From an archaeon (lineage in GTDB: Archaea > Iainarchaeota > Iainarchaeia > CSSED10-239), in NCBI GenBank assembly GCA_029563035.1, contig JAKQTP010000252.1, forward strand, positions 1 through 11,558: a stretch of DNA of 11,558 bases. Reading direction: 5' to 3'. The notes beneath the pieces are model-generated. The model made no database searches, was not told the DNA's origin, and saw only the letters and a program-made list of their open reading frames with translations. Within the stretch, counting starts at the first letter, position 1. Each line of letters starts with the position of its first letter. Position numbers and translations under genes: made by a program. Of the stretch, positions 1-3,757 are shown one piece after another.

Positions 1-386
1 TAGCAAATCGGCTTTGTTTTAGAGCGTGGATAGAATCAACTTTAGGGAATTATATGGCTATACAAGGCGAACCTGATTTAGAAACTTTGGGAAGTTTTAT
101 GCACCACTATTCAGATTGTAAAAATATAATGCAGTTTACAGGATTGTTAGATAAGAACGGAAATAAAATTTACGAAGGCGACATTGTAACTTATAAAAGA
201 AGTGTAGGTAATTGGACAGGACAAACAATGATAACTACTCATAAAATTATTTTCATGGAAGAAGTAAATGCTTTTGTTATGGATTACGGAAGTAGCTATA
301 TCAAATTAAGAAAACATTGGGGCTACGAATATGAAGTAATAGGCAATATTTTTGAAAATCCTGATTTGTTACAGGGTGTTATTTAA
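1..386 (+). CDS. YopX family phage protein, 5' partial (cassette 1)
   Basis: The frame is open from the window edge (codons from base 3), so the gene starts upstream. The first ATG at 54 would cut off a stretch reading RLCFRAW, which matches the FRAW motif near the N-terminus of YopX proteins. The core motif MQFTGLLDKNGNKIYEGDIV follows at codons 36-55 counted from that ATG, then a C-terminal VIGNIFENPDLL. YopX proteins are small phage proteins of unknown biochemical function. The window begins about two bases into the cassette: bases 1-14 are complementary, with one bulge, to 385-397 before the cassette's own TAACG core. The start codon is therefore probably in the loop of the preceding site, outside the window, as seen for cassettes 3, 4, 6 and 7. 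The stop lies 9 bases before the TAACG core. Confidence 0.85.
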   Translation, partial: ANRLCFRAWIESTLGNYMAIQGEPDLETLGSFMHHYSDCKNIMQFTGLLDKNGNKIYEGDIVTYKRSVGNWTGQTMITTHKIIFMEEVNAFVMDYGSSYIKLRKHWGYEYEVIGNIFENPDLLQGVI

Positions 387-393
387 GCTGTTT

Positions 394-487
394 GCTAACG
401 GTTGGGTGTATGATAAGGTTTGCTTAGATGAACTTTCAAATTACCACCAAACTTTATAGCAAACTTTCTTATACACCTTGTTATGTG
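394..487 (+). repeat. attC-like site 1 (imperfect palindrome between cassettes 1 and 2)
   Basis: The left arm 394-424 starts GCTAACG and the right arm 458-487 carries TTGTTATG. After TAACGGTTG on the left and before TTGTTA on the right, GGTGTAT pairs with ATACACC and TTTGCT with AGCAAA. The inner seven positions contain two G.T wobbles and one mismatch. The left spacer is 3 nt longer than the right, leaving extrahelical bases as in attC sites. The loop 425-457 contains an ATG at 428 whose frame runs over the junction G480|T481 and stops at 490, so here it makes only a 20-codon ORF. Confidence 0.8.
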
Positions 488-555
488 TAGGTGTGGATTA
501 TTAAGACAAAATGTTTAATTGGAGAACTAAATAAAAATTTTAAAAAGAAAAATAT

Positions 556-1023
556 ATGGGATGTCATACTTGGTATAGAAAACCTTTAGTAAAAGGGAAA
601 GAAAATGTTCAAAATTATCTTAAAGAGAAAATAGATACTATGAGGAAAAAAGATTATTGGAATGATGAATGTGAACAAGAGGCTATTTTAAGTCTAAAAG
701 CGATTGACGTTTTAGATGAAAATATGGATGAAGAATCGAAAGAATATTTAACTTTAGATGACCATTTAGAATTTATCAATGGTGAACCAATAATTTTTGT
801 TGCTGCAAATGGTTATGATACCGATGAACCAAGAATAGGTGGTTATCCTGATACTATAATTAAATCTGCTGACGAAATGTTTAAAGCAATGGAAACTGGA
901 TTGGTTAATTGGGAAGATAAACATTTCAATTTTTATTGGGATAAGGATAGGGAAGATTACATTAGAAAAAATATAGTTGATTTCTTTAATGAACATCCAG
1001 ATGGTATTATTGAGTTCGGGTGA
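556..1023 (+). CDS. Conserved phage-type protein with MGCHTWYRKP N-terminus (cassette 2)
   Basis: A 155-aa soluble, acidic protein beginning MGCHTWYRKP, an N-terminus I associate with uncharacterised phage and mobile-element proteins. No function is known to me. Cys3, His4 and Trp6 are the conspicuous residues. A central stretch reads EPIIFVAANGYDTDEPRIGG, and the C-terminal third is rich in aromatic and acidic residues (HFNFYWDKDRED). The start is well supported because the MGCHTW motif sits exactly at the ATG, preceded by an A-rich leader and no Shine-Dalgarno. Unlike cassettes 3, 4, 6 and 7 this one carries its own start, about 75 bases downstream of the junction at 480. The short frame opened in the upstream site stops at 490, so it does not feed this gene. 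Confidence 0.8.
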   Translation: MGCHTWYRKPLVKGKENVQNYLKEKIDTMRKKDYWNDECEQEAILSLKAIDVLDENMDEESKEYLTLDDHLEFINGEPIIFVAANGYDTDEPRIGGYPDTIIKSADEMFKAMETGLVNWEDKHFNFYWDKDREDYIRKNIVDFFNEHPDGIIEFG

Positions 1024-1082
1024 TTTTTCTTTTAAATTTTTCATCCGAAATGTTAATTAGAATGATGAACGGAACACTTACA

Positions 1083-1213
1083 CATAACGTATCTAGTATT
1101 TGCGTTCGGTTTGCATTATTAACGATAAACTAAATTAAAAAGACAATGATAAATTTATTTGAAAAACTTGGTGAAATACTGAAACCGCAAACTGACGCAA
1201 ATACTGTGTTAGC
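1083..1213 (+). repeat. attC-like site 2 (between cassettes 2 and 3)
   Basis: The left arm is 1083-1114 and the right arm 1187-1213. AGTATTTGCG on the left pairs perfectly with CGCAAATACT on the right, and GTTTGC with GCAAAC, with a one-base bulge and one G.T wobble between them. The spacer next to the core is 6 nt on the left (GTATCT) and 2 nt on the right, again giving extrahelical bases. The loop 1115-1186 holds the ATG at 1146 that opens the DUF551-like gene. The junction G1208|T1209 falls exactly between codons 21 and 22 of that gene. Confidence 0.85.
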
Positions 1214-1403
1214 TGCTGGCTGGATTCCAGTAGAACAATTACCAACTGGCAGTATGAAAGTAAAATGGCTTTGCGAAGATGGTGTTGAAGATGTGGGATT
1301 TTATTACAGCGAACAAAAGGAGTTTACCAGTTGGGATTTGCGTAGTGAAAAGCCAATTACACATTGGAAGCCATTAGAGGACGTTCAGCCAGCTTGTTGC
1401 TAA
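1146..1403 (+). CDS. DUF551-like phage protein with site-encoded N-terminus (cassette 3)
   Basis: The 85-aa product has a DUF551-like pattern: GWIPVEQLPTG near residues 25-35, then a middle strand (VEDVGFYY), then PITHWKPLEDVQP at the end. DUF551 proteins are small phage and prophage proteins of unknown function, and members normally start just before the WIxVxxxLP motif. Here that motif begins three residues after the cassette junction. The first 21 codons (MINLFEKLGEILKPQTDANTV) are encoded by the loop and right arm of the upstream attC-like site. The cassette itself has no ATG before the motif. The stop codon TAA is the TAA of the cassette's own TAACG core (1401-1405), so the ORF fills the unit from junction to core. 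Identity as DUF551-like rests on motif spacing, not a profile search. Confidence 0.75.
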   Translation: MINLFEKLGEILKPQTDANTVLAAGWIPVEQLPTGSMKVKWLCEDGVEDVGFYYSEQKEFTSWDLRSEKPITHWKPLEDVQPACC

Positions 1404-1527
1404 CGTTTTGCAGCTATATTTAGTTGCGGACTTTGAAACACAAAACTTTAAATTTAGATAAAATGAAAATAGAAGCAGAAAACTTAAATGAAGCAGAAAC
1501 TCCGCAATTGAATATAGGTGCTGTTAG
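1400..1527 (+). repeat. attC-like site 3 (between cassettes 3 and 4)
   Basis: The left arm 1400-1430 ends CTATATTTAGTTGCGGA and the right arm starts at 1501 with TCCGCAATTGAATATAG, giving a 17-bp stem in which the only two imperfections are G.T wobbles. The cores are TAACG at 1401-1405 and TGTTAG at 1522-1527, with an unequal spacer (9 versus 5 nt). The loop 1431-1500 includes an A-rich leader ending TTTAGATAAAATG, which supplies the start at 1463 for the next gene. Confidence 0.85.
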
Positions 1528-1702
1528 AAGTAGTAATTATATGATGATTGATGTGGATTGGATTGATTCTTCTATTCAAAATTATATTGAATTAAGACAA
1601 AATATTAATAAAGATGGTAATGACCCTATTATGACACAAGATTATAATGCGAAAATAAGAATTTTGAAAGAAGTTAAGAAACAACTGAAACCAATCATAT
1701 AA
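1463..1702 (+). CDS. Unknown 79-aa protein with site-encoded N-terminus (cassette 4)
   Basis: I do not recognise this protein. The first 21 residues (MKIEAENLNEAETPQLNIGA) come from the loop and right arm of attC-like site 3. The cassette-specific part begins VRSSNYMMIDVDWIDSS and continues as a largely helical, charged segment ending KILKEVKKQ-like KKQLKPII. The start was chosen at ATG 1463, behind an A-rich leader also seen upstream of the cassette 6 start. An upstream TTG at 1424 lies inside the left arm and is unlikely, while ATGs at 1541 and 1544 are possible internal starts. The first and last codons of the cassette part are complementary to each other over 20 nt (1523-1542 with 1697-1716), so hairpin formation and coding are imposed on the same bases. 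Confidence 0.6.
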   Translation: MKIEAENLNEAETPQLNIGAVRSSNYMMIDVDWIDSSIQNYIELRQNINKDGNDPIMTQDYNAKIRILKEVKKQLKPII

Positions 1703-1711
1703 TTATTACTT

Positions 1712-1839
1712 CTAACGGTGGCGTGTATGGGAAGTGCGGGATAAAATAGTACTGATGTTTCAGTTTAAGACTGATTTTACAGATACAAACCGACATTTAA
1801 ATTTAGCCTTAAACCCGCATTTACTATACACGTTGTTAG
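1712..1839 (+). repeat. attC-like site 4 (between cassettes 4 and 5)
   Basis: The left arm 1712-1740 begins CTAACGGTGG and the right arm 1814-1839 ends CGTTGTTAG. CGTGTAT pairs with ATACACG and TGCGGG with CCCGCA. The six inner positions contain two G.T wobbles and one G.A mismatch. The spacers are 5 nt on the left (GGTGG) and 2 nt on the right, the same asymmetry as in site 1. The loop 1741-1813 contains the ATG at 1755 of a 34-codon ORF that crosses the junction G1835|T1836. Confidence 0.85.
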
Positions 1840-1859
1840 TGGCTGATGCGGATTTTTAG
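1755..1859 (+). other. 34-codon ORF spanning site 4 and the start of cassette 5
   Basis: An ATG in the loop of site 4 reads without a stop through the right arm and over the junction, ending at TAG 1857-1859. The product would be mostly site-encoded. It is recorded because it repeats the layout seen at sites 2, 3, 5 and 6, but here the downstream cassette has its own promoter and start, so the frame ends quickly. It is probably a by-product of the site architecture rather than a functional gene. Confidence 0.25.
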
Positions 1860-1909
1860 TACTCATTTTCAATTAGTTAGAAAATAGTTTAAAAATAGTT
1901 GAAAATAAA

Positions 1910-1941
1910 TTTGGTAGATGTGTTTATTTGTGTTATATTTG
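1910..1941 (+). promoter_or_regulatory. Bacteroidota-type promoter inside cassette 5
   Basis: TTTG at 1910-1913 and TATATTTG at 1934-1941 are separated by 20 bases. This is an exact match to the TTTG / TAnnTTTG promoter of Bacteroidota primary sigma factors. Transcription would start near 1946-1949. It precedes a structured leader of about 150 nt and the two genes of the cassette, so cassette 5 can be expressed independently of its position in the array. Confidence 0.8.
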
Positions 1942-1947
1942 TAGTAT

Positions 1948-2096
1948 AAATAATTACAAACACTAGAACTCGATTAAACGTTCGGCAATTGCTCATACTA
2001 AAATGCACAACTTGAAATAGTAGTTGGATAACAGCGACTATGAGCAGTTGCCCTTGTAGAAATACTCACAATCGGTAGGTTAAGCCGATTATTTTT
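1948..2096 (+). ncRNA. Structured leader RNA upstream of the RHH / GIY-YIG genes
   Basis: Between the promoter and the first gene lies about 150 nt with strong predicted structure. GGCAATTGCTCATA (1984-1997) pairs with TATGAGCAGTTGCC (2039-2052), a 14-bp stem with one G.U wobble. Inside it, CAACT (2008-2012) pairs with AGTTG (2022-2026). A third hairpin at 2070-2090 is followed by a U-rich run. A short frame within it (ATG at 2002, five codons) is not convincing as a gene. This could be a small RNA ending at the third hairpin, or an attenuating 5' leader for the downstream pair. It matches no RNA family I can name, and both roles are inference. Confidence 0.5.
2070..2096 (+). terminator. Terminator-like hairpin, possible attenuator
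   Basis: AATCGG (2070-2075) and CCGATT (2085-2090) form a 6-bp stem with a 9-nt loop, followed directly by ATTTTT. It lies 12 bases before the ATG of the RHH gene and downstream of the cassette's own promoter. It could end a small RNA or partly terminate transcription into the two genes. The stem is short, so efficiency is uncertain. Confidence 0.45.
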
Positions 2097-2108
2097 AAAA
2101 ATAAAACT

Positions 2109-2270
2109 ATGGCAAACGAAACAATAACATTTAGACCATCGAAAGAAAATAGCGAAATGCTTAATCAACTTTCAGAACTGGCAAAACAAGATAACAGAAG
2201 TTTGAATAATTACATTGAAACTATCTTATTGTCGTGGCTTAAAAATAACCCTGTAAATAAAAAGAAATGA
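2109..2270 (+). CDS. Small ribbon-helix-helix (Arc/CopG-like) DNA-binding protein
   Basis: A 53-aa protein with the ribbon-helix-helix layout. A short beta strand with alternating residues (ETITFRPS, residues 4-11) is followed by helix A (SEMLNQLSELAKQDN), a turn, and helix B (SLNNYIETILLSWL), then a basic tail NPVNKKK. RHH proteins bind DNA as dimers and often repress their own operon. The ATG follows an A-rich leader. The stop TGA overlaps the ATG of the GIY-YIG gene (ATGA at 2267-2270), so the two are probably translationally coupled. Both lie behind the promoter at 1910 and the structured leader, on which this protein could act. The pairing also resembles an antitoxin-plus-effector layout, but nothing in the sequence proves that. 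Confidence 0.75.
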   Translation: MANETITFRPSKENSEMLNQLSELAKQDNRSLNNYIETILLSWLKNNPVNKKK

Positions 2271-2731
2271 AGGTTTTAATATATAAAATATGTTGTCCAA
2301 TAAGTCTTGAGATAAGATACATAGGTCAAACAACATCTACTTTAGAGAAAAGGTTAAAACAACACTTATCTAAACCAACAGGAAATGCTATGAATGATTT
2401 TTTCAATTGGTGTAAACTTGGCGGATATAGTCCTATTATAGAAAGGATTGAAGAAGTTGGCTATGACAAGGCAAACGAAAAAGAACAGTATTGGATAGAT
2501 TTATACAGAAAAAATGGTGTTACTCTTTTTAATGGAAACAAAAAAGTTAATACCAAAATAAATTTATTTGAGAAAAAACGAGATGTAAGCCTTCCGAAAA
2601 GGTTTAATTCGGAAGATGTAAAAAAGTGGCAAAACGAAGCAAATAAAACAACAGGTGGTAATCTTACCTTATGGATGGAAAACGCTTTGAATAACGCTGT
2701 AAAGAAGCAGAATGTCAAATCGAATCAGTAA
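2267..2731 (+). CDS. GIY-YIG endonuclease with a C-terminal RHH-like domain
   Basis: A 154-aa protein. Residues 2-90 fit a GIY-YIG nuclease domain: LIYKI (4-8) in place of GIY, RYIGQT (17-22) for YIG, Arg29 in the helix LEKRLKQHL, the Glu71-Glu73 region (EKEQYWIDLY) for the catalytic glutamate, and LFNGN at 88-92. Residues 106-145 look like a ribbon-helix-helix unit: strand DVSLPKRF, helix SEDVKKWQNEANKT, turn, then NLTLWMENALNNAV. The same pattern makes up the small protein encoded just upstream, so the two could share DNA sites or form mixed dimers. GIY-YIG domains cut DNA in homing endonucleases, restriction enzymes and repair proteins. Which applies here is not clear, and a role in moving cassettes is speculative. 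Its stop lies 15 bases before the TAACG core of site 5. Confidence 0.8.
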   Translation: MKVLIYKICCPISLEIRYIGQTTSTLEKRLKQHLSKPTGNAMNDFFNWCKLGGYSPIIERIEEVGYDKANEKEQYWIDLYRKNGVTLFNGNKKVNTKINLFEKKRDVSLPKRFNSEDVKKWQNEANKTTGGNLTLWMENALNNAVKKQNVKSNQ

Positions 2732-2745
2732 CGTAGCATTTGCCA

Positions 2746-2868
2746 CTAACGGAACTGGGCTTGGCGAAGTTGCCGAACACAAAACTTCATTAGTAGTACA
2801 AATTTTAAAACTTAGATAAAATGTCAAATAGTAGCACAGAACGGCAACTTCGCCAAACCGATGTTAGC
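2746..2868 (+). repeat. attC-like site 5 (between cassettes 5 and 6)
   Basis: The left arm is 2746-2775 and the right arm 2842-2868. TTGGCGAAGTTGCCG on the left pairs perfectly with CGGCAACTTCGCCAA on the right, the longest uninterrupted stem of the six sites. The cores are TAACG at 2747-2751 and TGTTAG at 2862-2867, with an unequal spacer of 10 versus 6 nt. The loop 2776-2841 contains the ATG at 2821. Its leader shares GAACACAAAACTT and TTAGATAAAATG-type segments with the loop of site 3. Confidence 0.9.
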
Positions 2869-3054
2869 AGTAGTTACATTGGTAAAGAGTGTTTTTGGGT
2901 GGATAAAGTAACTCATAAAAAAACATACGATGGTAGAAAATTAGGTAAATGCGTAGATGAGGGAATACACTCTTTACATAAGTTACCGATAGTTTGGTTT
3001 GAAAGACCATTTTTAGGATTTACTTGGCAATATAAATCGGATGTTCGTCTGTAA
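2821..3054 (+). CDS. Unknown 77-aa protein with site-encoded N-terminus (cassette 6)
   Basis: I do not recognise the family. The first 15 residues (MSNSSTERQLRQTDV) come from the loop and right arm of attC-like site 5. The cassette-specific part starts SSSYIGKECFWVDKVTH and ends FTWQYKSDVRL. It is basic and rich in aromatic residues, with cysteines at 25 and 45 of the full ORF. The cassette part has no ATG near its beginning, so translation depends on the ATG at 2821 in the upstream site or on an unusual start. The stop is 7 bases before the TAACG core of site 6. Bases 2863-2878 are complementary to 3050-3065 (15 of 16 Watson-Crick, one G.T). Confidence 0.55.
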   Translation: MSNSSTERQLRQTDVSSSYIGKECFWVDKVTHKKTYDGRKLGKCVDEGIHSLHKLPIVWFERPFLGFTWQYKSDVRL

Positions 3055-3060
3055 TTACTG

Positions 3061-3190
3061 CTAACGGTGGCGGTATGCGGTCGTTGCCGATGTATCAAAT
3101 TAGTAATAACTTAAATAAAAGCACAAAATTATGAGTACAGAAAAAACTATCAACGAAGCGGAAGGCAATGCCGTATTACCGCTTGTTATG
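3061..3190 (+). repeat. attC-like site 6 (between cassettes 6 and 7)
   Basis: The left arm is 3061-3088 and the right arm 3164-3190. Paired blocks are CGGTA with TACCG (through GGTATGCGG and CCGTATTACC) and TTGCC with GGCAA, with two G.T wobbles and single-base bulges. The cores are TAACGGTGG on the left, identical to site 4, and CTTGTTATG on the right. The loop 3089-3163 contains the ATG at 3131 that opens the next gene. Confidence 0.8.
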
Positions 3191-3346
3191 CCACGTATTT
3201 CTCATTTTCGAGATGAAAACGGAAACACAGTAGATATAAATGCTGGTGGTGTAAATGTAAGGCTAAAACGAGATGGAACTCACGAATATTTCAGAAACTA
3301 CGGATTTGCAGGTGTAATTAAACTCACTCCTGTATATGTGGCATAA
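3131..3346 (+). CDS. Unknown 71-aa protein with site-encoded N-terminus (cassette 7)
   Basis: I do not recognise the family. Codons 1-18 (MSTEKTINEAEGNAVLPL) are encoded by the loop and right arm of site 6, and carry a NEAE motif also present in the site-encoded part of the cassette 4 product (LNEAET). The cassette part begins MPRISHFRDENGNTVDINAGG and continues with a beta-rich, Gly-rich segment to TPVYVA. Here the cassette does supply an ATG (3188-3190, within TTATG of the core), so initiation at MPRISHF is a real alternative to 3131. The stop TAA is part of the TAAC half-site at 3344-3347. The product is short and soluble, with no visible motif that predicts function. Confidence 0.55.
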   Translation: MSTEKTINEAEGNAVLPLVMPRISHFRDENGNTVDINAGGVNVRLKRDGTHEYFRNYGFAGVIKLTPVYVA

Positions 3347-3347
3347 C
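3334..3347 (+). repeat. Terminal half-site at the 3' end of the array
   Basis: ATATGTGGCATAAC at 3334-3347 is complementary to the first bases of cassette 7, GTTATGCCACGTAT at 3185-3198, with 13 Watson-Crick pairs and one G.T. It is the left core of cassette 7's own site, but I find no matching right arm or stem downstream, and the usual G after TAAC is replaced by T. The array therefore seems to end here in a broken or degenerate site. Base composition becomes more AT-rich immediately after. Confidence 0.6.
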
Positions 3348-3406
3348 TACATAATATGTGTATGTTTTTTATTAAAAACAAATTGATTATCAACATAAAT
3401 CTAATA

Positions 3407-3634
3407 ATGATAACAGAAATTAAAATAAAATATTGGTCAGATAAATTTCAAGCAGGACTTAATTCTATTAAAGAATGTTATGCTATTGTTGACGGTGAAT
3501 TTGTAAAAATGAATGCGGAAGTGTCAGCGGCATCTTTGCGTTATCGTTATAAAAAGAAAGTAATTTACTATTCAAATCTTAAGAAAAATCTAAATATAAA
3601 AAACAAAATAATTCAAGAATATTCTCCATTTTAA
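3407..3634 (+). CDS. Hypothetical 75-aa protein
   Basis: An unrecognised small protein starting MITEIKIKYWSDKFQAGLNS, with a central strand-rich ECYAIVDGEFVKMNAE and a strongly basic C-terminus (RYRYKKK, LKKNLNIKNK). I chose the ATG at 3407 because it follows an A-rich leader and gives a typical small phage protein. An in-frame ATG at 3356 would add 17 hydrophobic residues and lies almost on the end of the cassette array. It sits between the array and the promoter of the ligase operon. No motif gives a function. Confidence 0.6.
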   Translation: MITEIKIKYWSDKFQAGLNSIKECYAIVDGEFVKMNAEVSAASLRYRYKKKVIYYSNLKKNLNIKNKIIQEYSPF

Positions 3635-3705
3635 ATTCAATAATAGCATATTAAGATTTTAAAAAGTTAGTTTATTTAAAATATTGATTTTTAATGGCTT
3701 ATAGA

Positions 3706-3737
3706 TTTGTTTCTCATTTCTTTTTGTTATATATTTA
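3706..3737 (+). promoter_or_regulatory. Promoter of the DNA ligase operon
   Basis: TTTG at 3706-3709 and TATATTTA at 3730-3737 lie 20 bases apart, matching the Bacteroidota TTTG / TAnnTTTG promoter except for a final A instead of G. The predicted start is about 15 bases before the ATG at 3758. It opens the run of four closely spaced plus-strand genes 3758-6695. The rest of the 3635-3757 gap shows nothing else I can identify. Confidence 0.6.
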
Positions 3738-3757
3738 CATTATAATTAAAAATAACA

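Larger units (their letters stand above)
1..3347 (+). mobile_element. Integron-like array of seven gene cassettes
   Basis: Seven short units are separated by six attC-like palindromes, each with a left core TAACG and a right core TGTTA. Taking G|TTA in the right core as the junction, as in integrons, the units are: 1 (before base 1 to 480), 2 (481-1208), 3 (1209-1523), 4 (1524-1835), 5 (1836-2863), 6 (2864-3185) and 7 (3186 to about 3347). Each unit's first bases are complementary to the bases just before its own TAACG core, for example 1523-1542 with 1697-1716 at 19 of 20 Watson-Crick pairs. That is the signature expected of circular cassettes. Contents are phage-type or unknown genes, all on the plus strand. 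No integrase is in the window, so the recombination mechanism is inferred. It differs from classical integrons in having much longer end complementarity and start codons inside the sites. Confidence 0.8.

Noticed and set aside
766..1044. Minus-strand open frame opposite the cassette 2 gene
   Set aside because: It is the antisense shadow of a well-supported gene, and its translation has no recognisable motif.
2461..2718. Minus-strand open frame opposite the GIY-YIG gene
   Set aside because: Antisense to a gene with clear nuclease motifs. The hydrophobic composition comes from the Lys/Asn-rich sense codons.
2913..3098. Minus-strand open frame over cassette 6 and site 6
   Set aside because: It covers the left arm of a structured site and the antisense of the cassette gene, with no start context of its own.
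394..3190. CRISPR array or simple transcription terminators as an explanation for the repeated palindromes
   Set aside because: The stems differ in sequence from site to site, sharing only the cores and architecture. Spacing is irregular, there are genes between them, no U-run follows the right arms, and translation continues through them.
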